Assembly: GCA_033032175.1 (NCBI GenBank)
Contig: CM065321.1
Location: 9,508,501-9,572,500, forward strand
DNA length: 64,000 nt
Origin: Saturnia japonica
Lineage: Eukaryota; Arthropoda; Insecta; Lepidoptera; Saturniidae
Direction: 5' to 3'
Made by a program: the position numbers and the translations under genes. Shown one piece after another: positions 1 to 12,660 of the stretch; the first letter of the stretch is position 1; each line of letters opens with the position of its first letter. The notes under the pieces are model-generated. The model searched no databases. It was not told the origin of the DNA and saw only the letters and a list, made by a program, of their open reading frames with translations.

Positions 1-2667
1 ACACCAAGCATAGCCCTCTCCATAGCTCGCTGAGCGACCTTGAGCTTTCTTATGAGGCCCACAGTGAGCGACCACGTCTCTGTGCCGTATGTCATCACTG
101 GAAACACACACTGGTCAAAGACTTTCGTCTTGAGGCACTGAGGTATTTTGGACGAGAAGACGTCGCGCAGTTTCCCGAACGCTGCCCAGCCGAGTTGGAT
201 TCGTCGACTGACCTCTTTTTCAAAGTTGGACCTACCTAACTGGACTGTTTGTCCCAGGTAGACATATTCTTCAACAACTTCTAGACAAGAGTTCCCAACT
301 GATACTGGGGTGGGCACCACATAAGACATTCGACATGATTTTCGTCTTGTCTATGTTCATTTTAAGGGCCACCTGTTGAGAAACTTTGTCGAGGCCATCG
401 AGCATTGTGCCAAGATCTTCCAGCGATTCTGCCATGACTACGATGTCGTCAGCAAATCGAAGGTGAGTGATGTACTCGCCATTGACATTGATGCCGAGTC
501 CTTGCCATTCCAGGAGCTTGAAGGCGTCCTCTAGAGCGGCGGTAAACAGTTTCGGAGATATTACGTCTCCCTGTCTAACGCCTCTTCTCAAAGGAATTGC
601 TTTCGTGCACTGCTCCTGTACTCGGACCGATATGGTGGCGTTGTTGTACAAGCACTTCAATACTTCGATATATCGATAGTCAATACGGCACCGCTGGAGA
701 GACTGCAACACTGCCCATGTTTCGACCGAATCAAAGGTTTTTTCGTAGTCTACGAACGCTAAGCATAAAGGCACATTATACTCCTCAGTCTTCTGTATAA
801 TCTGCCGCAGCGTATAGATGTGGTCTACGGTGCTAAAGCCTTTTCGGAAACCGGCTTGTTCGGGAGGCTGGAAGTCAACAAACTTGTGCTCGAGACGATT
901 CGTGATGACCCTCGAAAACAGCTTATAAACATGGCTCAGGAACGAGATGGGCCGATAGTTCTTCAATAAGGTTTTATCACCTTTCTTGAAGAACAGGACC
1001 ACCACGCTGCCGCCCCACGATTCCGGCGTTTTACCCTCGAGTATAACGGAATTTTAAAGAGCTTCTGCAGGACCTTAAGTACCGGTTTTCCACCCGCTTT
1101 AAGAAGCTCTGATGTAATTCCGTCATCACCCGGCGCCTTGTTGTTCTTAAGCTGCTTAAGGGCCATCCTAATCTCGTACAGGGTGATGTCGGGGATATCT
1201 TTGGTATAGTGTCGGGTCAGCCCGGCTCTCGGATCTTTAGCCGGGCTGGTAACAGGCTTAGTTGACGAGGTATATAACTGCCCATAGAACCTTTCGATCT
1301 CCCTTAATACCTCTGGTTTGGTGGACGCTACGCTGCCATCATCCATTTTCAGCTTCGTCAACTAGCTCTGCCCAATAGATGCATTCCTTGCGAACACTTT
1401 GGAGCCTTTATTCCGTTCTATCGTCTCTTTAATACATTTGGTATTGTAAGACCGGACATCGTGTCGCAAGGATTTATGAATAGATATATTGAGCTGCCTA
1501 TAGAACTTAGCGTCATCGGAAGACTGCAGCGCCATACCACTCCGACCCGCCATGAGTTTTCGGGTTTGATCTGATATCTTTTGAGTCCTATTGCTACGGT
1601 GAGTTTTAAAGAACTTGGACCCAACGGCATTGACAGTTTCTATCAGTCTATTACTAGTATCATCTACGGAGACGCAACTATCTAGGCAATTGAATTGGTT
1701 TTTCAATTCGAGTTGAAAGCTCTCGGAGTTTTGGAGTTGAGCATTAGAGGGTCGGAGCATAGACTTCATCAGGCGAGACCTTTCTATTTTTAGATTGATA
1801 TTCCATGTGCCTCTAACCATTCGGTGATCACTGCCGGTTTTCACTCTGTGGATCACAGTGACATCATTGAATATTTGTCTCTTCGTGGTCATGATGAAGT
1901 CTATCTCATTTTTCGTGGAACCATCGGGGCTCATCCAGGTCCATTTCCTATGAGGTGGCTTCTGGAAGAAAGAGTTCATCATAAAGAGTCCCTCTTTCTC
2001 CATAAAATCGGTCAACCTCTGGCCCCTTTGTTTTCCGTTGCCCATAACCAAATTGCCCCACTCCCAACTCTTCACCATCTCTTTTGCCGAGTTTTGCGTT
2101 AAAGTCTCCCATTACAACAGTGAAGTGGGTTTTCGAGGTATGTATGGCCCTACTAATGTCCTCATACAAAACCTCCACTTCATCATCAGGGTGTGCCGAG
2201 GTCGGTGCGTAAACCTGTATGACCTTCAAAGAATATCTTTTGGATATTCTGAGTATCAGGTACGCTACCCTGCTCGACACACTGTCGATGGTCACGATGT
2301 TGTTAATGAGAGACTTCCGGACTATAAACCCGACAACACCTAGGGACTGTTGGTCGCCCTCCCTGTAATAGAACAAGTTACCGGATTTCATGATTATCGT
2401 GTCCTCACCCTCTCTTCGGACTTCTGATAATCCTATAAGATCCCAGTGTAACTTGTCTATTTCCTCTTCCAGTTCGACAATCTTCTCGTCAGTCCTCAAA
2501 GTGCGATTATTATATGTTGCCAGGGCCAGTTGTCGTGAGGGTCGGTAGCTGGAACTCTTCCGGGGATTCTTAGCACCCCCTGCACCGCCGTTACCATAGC
2601 CGCTACCGAAACTAGGAATAGCGGGGCCGCCGGGGACTGGGGGCCTGGTCGTTCTTGTCGTTTTCAT
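1..2667 (-). pseudogene. RTE-clade non-LTR retrotransposon, endonuclease-reverse transcriptase, decayed
   Basis: The minus strand encodes, in order, an N-terminal apurinic-like endonuclease (about 2,667-1,800; motifs LIGLSEVRR, VMGDFNAKLG, and SDHRMV near the end of the domain) and a reverse transcriptase (about 1,200-270; motifs NYRPIS, AGFRKGFSTVDH, LRRGVRQGDVISP and the catalytic FADD). This order without RNase H is the RTE plan. The frame is broken four times: a shift near 2,040, an in-frame TAG at 1,362-1,364, a shift near 1,050 and a shift near 332. After the last shift the frame continues to base 1 with the C-terminal tail typical of RTE (VYLGQTVQ, then GLIRKLKVAQRAMERAMLGV), so the 3' end lies outside the window. 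The first ATG is at 2,667. What is seen is a dead copy; clade assignment is by motif recognition and not by phylogeny. Confidence 0.9.
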
Positions 2668-3340
2668 AGAGGGGATTTGCCAATACTCGCAATTACAATT
2701 ATCACTATAATTATTTTTTTAACGTAACTTCATATTTACTAGACCAATGTTCAATATTTAACACTTTCGTATTTTTTACATTTTGCGATAATCTTTTTTC
2801 CAGTTACGAGCTCATCTCATAATAAATATATCTAGTATAATGTGCCTAAATTTGTCAATGAATGAAATGTATGCAAAGCATATTTTAATACAATTACCAA
2901 AGCCTCCATATTCATATTTAAACGGCTTTAGCGTGCTCGCCGCTCTACACAATGTAAAACTGATATCATGGTTATTAATAATACACATACTTTTGACTTG
3001 GATGATGCTCTAAAAGACATATTGTGATGTAATATATAATGTAATATAATATAGAAAATGCGATCTACAAGTCAATTTGTGGAGATAATGAATGGTTTCC
3101 CTATTTGATAGCCATCACGGAAATTAATATACAGTGGCATAGCTTGACTAGAATTATACATCATTAACTCAGTAAAATTTAAAATCCAGCAACCGAATAT
3201 AATTCAAATTATTTGTTGTAATACAAACGTAAGGTTGTGGCAGTTTACATATTATAATATATTATTTTTATAAATCATTAATATATTACGGAATATAATA
3301 TTATTTTAGATGACTATAACTCGTATGTTTTTTGTTATGA
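2668..3340. other. AT-rich stretch, no gene seen
   Basis: No open frame with recognisable protein features. The end of the RTE element on this side is not marked by a clear terminal sequence. A short phrase near 3,113 (CATCACGGAAATTAA) recurs near 62,278, so part of it is dispersed repeat. Confidence 0.5.
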
Positions 3341-3639
3341 TTGTTACATTAGCGGTGTGTAGTCCAATAACATCCAAACCAACTAGACCCACAGGATTGG
3401 TGGTTCTTGCTGAGTAGCGGAGTAGTGTTGTTTATCTGGACTGTATCACAATCACCATGCTATGCGCGTCGTATTTCGGTATCATCAAGTGCATATCCAT
3501 TTTCTATTTGTTCTGTTTGTTGGTCTCTGGTGATCGTTACAGTTTTTAGACTGTACTGTGCTTACTACCAGTTTTAGTTCCGTCACTTTATCGTACTACT
3601 TAAAGACTAAGACTTTTTAAAATTGGTAGGGCATAAAGA

Positions 3640-3905
3640 AATTTGTTTGGAGATTTCTCTCTACTTGGGTCAGTCCGACTGGTGGAATACCTCCACCCTA
3701 AAGAAGATTGCAGTCCAATAACCTGGGGTTGTGTTCCTGCATTAAGTAGGGTCTCCGGAGCTCTTTAGGGTAGGAGGGTTCAAGGTCAGCAATGCCTTAG
3801 TGTCATACCTATGGCATTATTACAAGCGTCTCATAGGCTAAGTTAGCCGCTGACCATCAGGCGAGCCGTATGATGGCTTGCCAGGTTTGTGATATGGATT
3901 TTTTT
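3640..3905 (+). mobile_element. LINE 3' tail fragment, family A
   Basis: This stretch shares an ordered set of phrases (CAGTCCGACTGGTGGAATAC, CCTCCACCCTAAAGAAGAT, GTCAGCAATGC, ATACCTATGG, CCATCAGGCGAGCCGTA) with copies at 11,130, 12,478 and, reversed, 51,415. The ending (a phrase like CCATCAGGTGGGCCGTA followed by T-rich DNA) is the usual 3' end of lepidopteran CR1/Jockey-type LINEs. It has no coding capacity. Family identity is inferred from the ending. Confidence 0.55.
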
Positions 3906-4284
3906 TTATAAATTATATATATGAACAAACTTTTTTTTGGTTTCTCAGTTAACGGAAAAGAAGAAATCTTTACCGCAATTCGAATCAAAGGCAAGATTTT
4001 CTTTAATAAGAGTTTCTTAGAACCTTTATTTTGACATAACTTAGTGAAAATAGAAATGAAAGAAATGTGGATATAATAATTACAATTTACTGAGTCGAAA
4101 GTATTACGTCGTAAGGAAAATCAGTAAAGTTATGTTTATTTTTACGAGTCCAATGAGATTTTGACTTTAATATAAACAACTTATATTCATTACAAAATTT
4201 GCTCTCTAAAAAATAGATATATTTTGCTTATGATAATGAAACATAACTGTTTATTAGATGTCCAATCTGATTTATATATTCACT

Positions 4285-4690
4285 AGCGACCCATCCCAGC
4301 TTTGCACGGGTACAATTTGCAAAAAGGTGTACTTTAAGTTTAAAAAATCCTGATTTAGAGTTTATCGCTTTAATATTGATAGATAAATATTTCTGAACGC
4401 GAATGCTATGCTCGAGGTCCTAGGTTCGATTACCAGGTCGAGCAAAGTGATATTGGGTTCTTCTATGAAATTATCAGTAGCAGCTTGGGGTTTGGTTTTG
4501 TGCTCGATTAATGGCAATAGGCTCGCCCCATATTACATGAGACCTAAAACATACCCGACGAACTGTGGGTGTACACCTCTGCCTAACATTTCGGGGATAC
4601 AGGCGTGATGGTGTTATGTAACTTCATAGTTACGAATAGTGCGCTTCGCTTGCGTCGCGCAATTTATCACAGGTTTTGCTGAGAGGGATT
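4285..4690 (+). mobile_element. tRNA-derived SINE, family 1, with an upstream CTAGCGACCC module
   Basis: The copy carries a polymerase III B-box-like sequence (GGTTCGATTACC near 4,422) followed by the family body (GAGCAAAGTGATATTGGG, TTGTGCTCGATTAATGGCAA, TAGGCTCGCCCC, ACTGTGGGTGTACACCTCTG). About 100 bases upstream is a module starting CTAGCGACCCATCCCAGC that also precedes the copies at 19,555 and (reversed) 34,255. The tail after 4,620 (GTGCGCTTCGCTTGCGTCGCGC) matches the copy at 19,890. Confidence 0.65.
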
Positions 4691-4739
4691 TCTTAGATCA
4701 ATTAGAAGATTAGAATAGAATTCGTGATATCTTCTACGG

Positions 4740-5200
4740 TATTTATTTCAATTGGAAACTGTAAAAGACAATTTTAATCATGGTAATGAAATCCGCATTA
4801 AATCAGTTGCGTACTTTAAAGGATCTAAGTGTACATATGAACAGACAGCGGGAAGCGACTTTACTTTTAGTATGACATGTATGGAATTACTGCATTCTCT
4901 ACACACACGAAATAAAATTACTCAGTAGAGTAAGACTCTTTGCTGGTAAGTAGGTACTATTAACTATATATTACGAGTATCTAATATAATCTAATCTAGT
5001 ACTATAAGTGAGTAAATCTTGTATATACATATGTATATGTAGTTGGTTTCTCGTTAACGGCTCCACCGATTTGGATGAAATTTTGTATTTATATAATGTT
5101 TAACATTCTAAGTTTACCTAAATAAGTGTTTTCTTTTTTTTTAAGATACCTAGTAAAGCTCGCTCGCCTAGACAATACTATATATTATTATTAGTGAAGC
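4740..5200. other. AT-rich, one short dispersed-repeat phrase
   Basis: No gene seen. Near 5,040-5,100 there is a phrase (TTTCTCGTTAACGG, then CCGATTTGGATGAAATTTTG) typical of lepidopteran dispersed repeats whose parent element I cannot name. Confidence 0.35.
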
Positions 5201-5204
5201 TTTT

Positions 5205-5320
5205 TTTATACTACTACGGTGGCAAACAAACATACGGCCCGCCTAATGGTTTAACAGTTTCGGCACACTGCCATGTGGCTCCGATATATAGGGCCAACTA
5301 TAGAAATAGCGTAAAACCCA
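5205..5320 (-). repeat. LINE 3' tail fragment, family A (reversed)
   Basis: The phrase GTGGCAAACAAACATACGGC is the reverse complement of the family A end and matches the stretch at 51,433. Only the last hundred or so bases are present. Confidence 0.45.
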
Positions 5321-6700
5321 TATACATGGAAAAAAACTAATCTACCTATTTTCATGGTGAGCCGCTAAACGATGTTGGAGTTTATCAGCCTCATAATCAT
5401 TAACCTCAGATAAACCAACTTCCATTGTTATATAGACAGAAGATAATTTTTATTTATATAAATACTTTCATTCATAGTCTATATATCTTTGCATTTCAAT
5501 TTAGTTTCTTATAAAAAAATTAAGAGAACTATAAAAATTATATTATTTACTTACCTAAAAGCTTTCTTTGTTTCAGATTATAGCTTATTTACAATAGAAA
5601 AATAACAAACCCATAAAATTTGATATTGAAACAGTTCCTTTATTTCAATATCGACGAATGAAACTCGTAAAATATTTAATAAATCATAAAGTAAGTTGAA
5701 CGTTGAATGGAATCACGCCTCGCTTGCAGTGTATCCAAACTACTATACCACCTGTATTGTGCTGGCTTTTATTACGCTTATATTTTATCAACCTATTGTA
5801 TTCTATCTCTAATAGCAGTATCTTTGTGAAGAATATATCTATTTTTATTTAAAACTTCAATTTATGTTGTTTTTTAAATCTATTCTGAAACGCAGTATTG
5901 AAGAATGTGATTTATATTTCCTTAAAAATTAGAAGGTGTATCTTATAAATAGAAATAATAATTTTCTGGGTGACACTCTTTGTTATGATATTTGGTTTGG
6001 TATATTAGTTTTCGTCGTATGTCCAAAATAAGTATAAAGATATGGTTCTGAATGCTTTCCGTCTGCTGCAATGTGTGTTCTTACAAGAACCTCGGCCAAG
6101 ACTCATTCTTTTTATAATATTTTGTATTTGATGTCTCCCACTGTTTCCGTTTTTTTAATTCCTTCGCTATACCCATGAAATAAAAATTATTATTAATTGT
6201 CTGATTATTAAAAATACTTGAAATTTCTTATGATTTCCATCTGATATGAATACCTTTGAAACATTTTAATAAGATAGTCACTAGTGCATCACAAGACAGG
6301 ATTTGTGGTAAGAATGTGTTTCGAGTTCAACATATAAAACATACAAAGTTTTTGATAAAGTATTTATACGGAGCCATTCCTCTCTCAAGTATAAAATCCA
6401 CACTAAAGCATCTATGTAACCCGCGATGAAGGTATTCATAAGTTTTATATCCTTTACTTATTACTTAATTGCTAACTGAGAAACTAATATCTGATTATTC
6501 TTCGTCGCAAAACATTTTATTGACTTCCACTACACGAGAGAATACGAATAACAGACTGTGTCTAACCCCTCAACATTGCCAACGGTACAATCAACTGTAC
6601 GTAGCTGTTCGGAAAACAAGAAATACGAGTCCCTGCGGTCTCATTAGGAAACCAAACATCTTATATGTACCAGTTATCTATATTCTTATAGCTTATATTT
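5321..6700. other. Non-coding AT-rich stretch
   Basis: The longest open frame (6,469-6,702) has no recognisable motif and I regard it as chance. No repeat boundary is visible. Confidence 0.4.
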
Positions 6701-6714
6701 AGCTCTTTATGTAG

Positions 6715-6925
6715 TTCTGTCTGTACGTTTTTTTCCCCCAAATTTCCTGATAGACATTTATCGTTAAGGACACTGAAAGTTTTTGTCTGTTTATCAGTTT
6801 GTATGTCCAAACTCAAAAATGGCTTGAGCGATTTTATGAAATTTTTTACACATGATATGAGTTCAAATAAAATTACGTGAGTAAAATTATTACTGCGTAA
6901 TAAACGTATGCAAAGCAGCAGGGCA
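6715..6925 (+). repeat. Dispersed repeat, family D (Helitron-like)
   Basis: Contains the family phrases (GTCTGTTTATCAGTTTG, ACTCAAAAATGGCTTGAGCG, TTTTATGAAATTTTTTACAC) and ends with TACTGCGTAATAAACG and a degenerate GCAGCAGGGCACCGTTAG, the same ending seen better preserved at 40,000-40,035. Confidence 0.5.
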
Positions 6926-7139
6926 CCGTTAGTTGGATATAAATATAATGAAAACAAAACTAACTTTGAAAGAATGTACTTAAGTATTAAAATGAGATTA
7001 TTACCTGAATATATAGATATCGTCCTTTTAAAAACTTATCTATGGACATAATCTTATACTAAAATAATTGGTAAATGAACATACTTTTCTATTTCTGTTC
7101 TAGCTCCTTTAATTTCTAGTTGTATAATACTTATATATT

Positions 7140-7320
7140 GTTACTTGATTGATCAAAAGTTTTTTGATCATAGCACGGCAATGTGGCGGTACTATGCCTG
7201 GTGTAAGGCAACCACCGAGAAATCGACAATCCATCGGCGGTCGTCGCTGTTATGCTGAAAAGCGACAAACCAAAAGAGAACCACTGTTTGCATGTTAGTT
7301 GCAACCCAGTCTGGTACACA
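7140..7320 (-). repeat. LINE 3' UTR fragment, family B (reversed)
   Basis: On the minus strand it reads like the 3' UTR following the LINE C-terminus at 17,860-18,000 (a CGGTGGTCGCCGTTGT-like phrase and a CATCAGGTA-like phrase). The same piece is seen at 12,790 and 27,735. Confidence 0.4.
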
Positions 7321-7914
7321 TTCCTATCACCCCCCTATTTATCTTCGCCCGATTTTACGAGGTAACGATGACCTTAATAATAAATTTTAGTTTCTTTAGC
7401 TAGCTTTTGCATGCGACTTAGTTCATGTTGTCTTCAAAATTAAACACACACCACCAATTGTAAAATTGTTATTCTTCTATAGAATCTTCGCAGGTGCGCA
7501 CAAAATAACTTGCAATAGTTTCATTGCAATCGGATGAATATGGCTTAGGGGACAAAGAAACGTTAAATTTTATTAATATAGATACCTTCATGCAACACCG
7601 AAATAGTATTTTGATTTCGAATGATATATTATGCAATATCACGAAATCATTAATTAATTAATTAATTGATGATACGACAGCGAACGATGCAGGCGTCGGG
7701 AACAAAAAGGGGAAATAAATGCAATTAAAAAAGTGTTCATACAGTATGTATAGTATATATAGTACACTGTTATTACATTTTTATGTGTTTTGGTTTATAT
7801 GTAGCTATATAGTTACAACTATTTTTATTTTTTTAAATTTTAGCTTTCTACCTATGTAGGCAAATTCGCCAATGTAAAGTAACTTGTTTTTATTTGACTT
7901 TATTTACAAATACT

Positions 7915-9055
7915 AGTTGTACCCGCGACTTCGTCAGTGTGGATATCAGAAAAATAAAATAATTTATTAACAGTCTGTAAGACACTTCATGTACCGGTAT
8001 AATAATCACCTACATGTATCCAGGTCATAAACTATCTGTGTGTCAAAAACTCCAATCCGTTGAGCCGTTTTTGCGTGATTAAATATCAAACAGTGAAACA
8101 TACAAATTTTCAGATTTATTATATTATTAGTGGGGTAATTTAGTTTATTAGTTTTCATTTATTAACACATCTTGTTTATTACATAATACTTATAATCATT
8201 GGTAACTTTCAGAATTCAGAACTGACTACACTGTTAGCCTTAGGGGCCCTAAAGCCGCTGCGGCTTTTACAGCTTCACCGGACTTGAAAGTAACGCTATC
8301 TCGCGTTTCATATATTACCTACCATCTCCCCACCTCCTCCCCCGTCGTGTACGATTGGTTACCGACACCACTCTGTCTTCGTCACGCGCTCGCATAGCAG
8401 TCGAGATTTTTTTATTGCTCACGCACCCCGCGCTCCCGTTGAGAATCGCCTAAATTCGCGAACTACTTTCTCGATATACATTTAAGGACGGCTGCAAGAC
8501 AACCAGGAGCAGATTTGCCGATACACAGCAGAACGAAACCAGGTCAGTGCACGACGTCCTTTTTCCTTCCCAACGCAACCCCACGCCATTGTGGCATATT
8601 ATAGGGCACTTCGCGTGTCCAATCATGTACCTTTATAAAAATGTAATATGAAATTGATTGTAATTAATTACATTATCGATGACTACGTTCATACGTTAAA
8701 ATAAAGGTAAGTATTAATTTTTTTTCTCCTCCGGGATGAAAAGTTCACTTTTAGTCCCTGTCACGCGAGAAAAGTACCCGATTCTACTTCGGTGAAAATC
8801 CAAACGTTGAGCCGTTTTTGCGTGATTAAATCTCAAACGGTGAAACATACAAACTTTGAGATTTATTATATTATTATGGGGTAATTTAGTTTATTAGTTT
8901 TAATTTATTCATCACGGATTTTGTTTATTACATAATACTTGTAAATCATGTACCTTTAGAAAAGTAGGTACTATGCCAAATTCGATTGCGTGAATTAATT
9001 ACATTATCGTTGACTACGTTCATACGGTTAATAAAGCGTAAGTATTAATTTTTAT
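7915..9055 (+). repeat. Duplicated repeat blocks around a GC-rich insert
   Basis: Block A (about 8,020-8,180: GTTGAGCCGTTTTTGCGTGA through TTTAGTTTATTAGTTTTC and TTGTTTATTACATAATACTT) recurs at 8,805-8,945. Block B (about 8,625-8,725: TACCTTTATAAAAATGTA, TTACATTATCGATGACTACG, TTCATACG) recurs at 8,950-9,050. In the second copy A runs directly into B; in the first a 440-base GC-richer stretch (about 8,190-8,625) sits between them. The 5' part (CTAGTTGTACCCGCGACTTCG) is a common lepidopteran repeat start. Confidence 0.6.
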
Positions 9056-10340
9056 GATCTTCCATTTATTTCCATTTTTCTTGATTCGTAATATTTAGAT
9101 TTTATATTGATAAAAATAAATGATATTCATTACACGAGCTACGAAAAAGTAGAAATACATTGTGAACTTAACATCAATTTATACTATAAATATTTTTAAT
9201 TCATCTGTTTCTTTATATCACCAAAATATTCCTACGTCATATTACATGCATTGTGTATATTAACCCATTACATGCATACATAATACATGCATTGTTTATA
9301 TTAAAATTATTTATCTTATAACCTTAATATTATCTTTAATTTATGTGCACTACCAATTAGATTATCTTTATAACTTGGATATAATAAGTATGCTTTAGTT
9401 GCTATGATCACAATAGCAGAACTTGAACAGCTTTTCCATGTGTTAAGATATTAACTTCTCTTACTGAATATGGCATTAAGGTACTTGCTATCAATACATT
9501 GTTAATTATACAGCTACACTGCATGAAATTATAGCTTTTTTCAAACAGATGTCTTATTGCATAAATACATAATTTTAGTTTCACTAATAAATACATTAGA
9601 ATATACATTAAATACATTACAATATTTAAGATTTTTAGTGGCATTAATTTCCAGTTACTAAAAGTACCAAGTGCTTGCGTGAACGACTTTTATGCAAAAG
9701 TGTACTTTTTTTAGTTCCTTGACCTAATAACAAAAATGCATGAACAAATACTAGCGTTTTTACATATTCATAATTACAGAATTTTTTTTTGTATACCGGT
9801 TTTAAAAATAACAGTGATAACAATAATTTATAATTATCATATTATGATAAGTTATTTTTTATGTCACATGTAAAAATCGTAGTGGTATATGAAATATTCC
9901 ATGCTTAACTTTATTAACTTTGACTTAAGCATATAGCAGCATGACTAAGACATTGTTTAACCAGGGAATATTTTTAAGGAAAATATTTCACTTCATTTCT
10001 TAGGAGCTGGCTTTTAGTGGGGGCGTATTTACCGCGTGGGGTAAGTGTTGCGTTTCGGCACATCCGCCGGGTGACACGCCCTACACATTAACCTCTACAG
10101 CTAGAATATATTGGACAACTTTAACGTAGCCCGTTTCATAGCTTAATGTGGTTTATATTTTTATAGTAAAACTATTTCGCTGTTTGTTACTTCCAACGTT
10201 TTATCATTATCATGTATTGTGGGAAGGATAATAATGCCACACGTAGACTCTACGTGCGGCTCTGCGTCGTAGAGTGCAAGATGGTATGCTGTGTGATTTT
10301 ATACACCCGGCACCCCCGCCTTATTAATAGCACGCATACG
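9056..10340. other. Non-coding AT-rich stretch
   Basis: No gene. Short repeated phrases (ATTACATGCATTGT at 9,242 and 9,289) are low-complexity. The minus-strand open frame 9,408-9,644 has no recognisable protein feature. Confidence 0.35.
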
Positions 10341-11120
10341 CTTGTTACGTTCCGTGATTAGGGATGAGCGGGTGAAAAAAATATATCGATATTTTTAAAT
10401 AGTATTGATTATTATCGATAGAAAAATATTGATATTTCGATATATTGTCATTTATTCAAAAGCTGACTTATTGGTGTGTCTTTTTTTAAATTTGCACAGG
10501 GAAGGCATGTTTTATGCTTTTTTAAATGAATAAATAAGAGAATTCGGATTTAATGATTGAGGTCGCCAACCACGCCGCCCCGAAGTGGCCATCACAAATA
10601 CAGTACAGATAAACAATTAATTTTCGTACACAGTAAGATCATAGACAAAATAAAAGTATACGAATGCTTTTGTTTTATTTGTGGTCTTATTGTTACATTG
10701 CATTTTATGAAGATTGTGGGATTGAAGGGATCCTCCTTTTGCAATGGTTACCCACACTGGTGACCCCCCCCCCTGAGCATGAACGTCAGCGCAGCCTTCG
10801 CAAAATTTTCAAAATAAACGATGCGTGATGAGTGTCTTGTAACATTAAATAAGAAACCAAAGTTACGTTAAAATATATCAAAATTGATATGAATTCGATA
10901 CTCTAAAATAAATATCGAATATCGATATATCACAGATAAAAATATAACCGATAAGTATATCGAGTGCGAGTGCAGTGTCACTTGTATCGCGCGGGCGGCT
11001 GCCAGACTCAAGGGTTTCAGACTGAGGAACGGATCTAGGCTTGAGTTTCCGCGAGAGAGGGAGGTCGTAGCGGTGGGTGTGCGGGAAACACCACCACACA
11101 CACGAGTGTTAAGAGAGAGA
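10341..11120. other. ATATCGATA-rich stretch, possible hAT remnant, no gene
   Basis: It starts near 10,360 with TTAGGGATGAGCGGGTG, which resembles the end of hAT-type non-autonomous elements, followed by many ATATCGATA-like repeats (10,380-10,445 and again 10,868-10,965). I could not find a matching inverted end. Open frames at 10,868-11,128 on the minus strand have no motif. Confidence 0.3.
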
Positions 11121-11129
11121 GTGTACAAA

Positions 11130-11330
11130 GAAATTTTGTCGGAGACAGTCCGTCTGGTGGTAAACCTCCACCCTATAGAAGATCGTAGCTAAATAACCTG
11201 GTGACGATTTCGAGAGCTCTGTGGAGTAGGTGGGTTCATGGTCGGCAATGCGATAATGATACCTATTACAAATAAATCTTGTCATGTTAGTGATATGCAT
11301 CTAGATGCTTGCAGGTCGGCATGATAGCGG
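11130..11330 (+). mobile_element. LINE 3' tail fragment, family A
   Basis: Same ordered phrases as 3,640-3,905 (GACAGTCCGTCTGGTGG, CCTCCACCCTATAGAAGAT, GTCGGCAATGCGATAATGA), shorter and diverged. Confidence 0.5.
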
Positions 11331-11960
11331 CAACCAGCGGTGGATTGCGGATCTCTCGGTGTTGGGCGTTCGTTTTTGAATTATACTTTGCTCACTGTAT
11401 TAGATATAACGTCATCGATCTGCCATGGTATTATATAAAAAAAACTTATGTGAATTGAAATAGTATTCAAATGTTATTCAGTCATTTTGTCTATCTTTAG
11501 TAGAAAATATATAAACCATAAAGGAAAGCGTGCTAAGATAATTATCTTACTGATTTGTTAATAAAAATTTTAGTAACTAACCCACTGCATTATTGTGTTT
11601 AAAAATATATTTCAAGCTATTTATTCATCCCCCTTACATCTTTTTACATGTTTATCTTTAAGAGGTAAAAAAGTGTTAAAAACATTTGCTTTAATGTGAA
11701 CCTTGCGAAGCAAAAGTAATGATTACCAGAACGAACACAAAGCTATGGAGCTATCTCGTATTATTATTTTATTAAAGAGCAAGATGGTTCCAAGTTTGAA
11801 TTAGTATCTTCTGATCATGAACCATATTCATTTTATAGCCTTTTACAGTCTACCTAATAACCGAAGCCCAAAACACCAATTTACTCTAAGTTCAAAACTG
11901 ATGAGACTTTTAAATTTAGCATTCTTGTCACAATCAATCAATGATTTTAAACTTGATTGT
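11331..11960. other. Non-coding stretch
   Basis: I see no gene and no repeat with defined ends here. Confidence 0.35.
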
Positions 11961-11964
11961 CGTT

Positions 11965-12120
11965 AGCTACCAAGGCGGGTATTAGAAAGTGCTCTACCAC
12001 CATGCGGTAGGGTTTCATCACGATATTTTCCTTTACCGAAAGCTCAGACCCAAGGGATTTGAATTCACGTCGGTCACAGCGTTGTACATAAACGCTACCA
12101 CTGCCATCATTGCTTAAAAA
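11965..12120 (-). mobile_element. tRNA-derived SINE, family 2 (reversed, truncated)
   Basis: Read on the minus strand it has a B-box-like GAATTCAAATCCC and the family phrases (GTGATGAAACCCTACC, GCATGGTGGTAGAGC, TTTCTAATACCCGCC). The better copies are at 17,370 and 58,220. Confidence 0.55.
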
Positions 12121-12477
12121 AATGCCATTCGTAAGTACATACCCTTTAAATGCTAATCTTCAAAAAAATCCTTTTATGTACGGTCCTATGTGAACTCACT
12201 ATCCTGATTTCATCTTAATAGCTTCATTGGTTATCTCTATTATTATTTATCAAGTTATAACGTTTGTAGATGATATGTTATTATAGCAATTATTTATAAT
12301 AATACCCCTATCATCAATCAATCCGCCACGACACTCAGTCATTCACAAAATTTATAAATCTGAATTTTAACAATGGCGAGTATAAAATGTTATGTTGATG
12401 CATCTGACAGGCTTTGTGAGTTCAACGATAAAAAATAGCTCAATATCGATTTTAATAAAACAATCGAAAATAAAGTT

Positions 12478-12660
12478 ACTCCACCCTACAGAAGATCACA
12501 GCTAAATAAACAACCTTGTGTTGTGTTCCTGTGGTGAGTAAGGTCTCCAGACTTCTTTGGATTCAAGGTCGGCAATGCGCTAGTGATACCTATGGTATTA
12601 CGCTTACCATCAGACGGGCCGTACGATTGTTTAACACCTTTGTATTATATAAAAAGTAAT
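12478..12660 (+). mobile_element. LINE 3' tail fragment, family A
   Basis: Shares CTCCACCCTACAGAAGATCA, GTCGGCAATGCGCTAGTGAT, ACCTATGGTATTACGC and TACCATCAGACGGGCCGTAC with the other family A copies. A piece of family B follows near 12,790-12,830. Confidence 0.55.

Noticed and set aside
7650..7668. TTAA tetranucleotide run
   Set aside because: A short microsatellite with no sign of function.
10360..10376. TAGGGATGAGCGGGT as a hAT end
   Set aside because: No inverted partner or target duplication found within a few kilobases.
10868..11128. Overlapping minus-strand frames with arginine/serine-rich stretches
   Set aside because: They overlap in two frames, show no motif and sit in repeat-like DNA.
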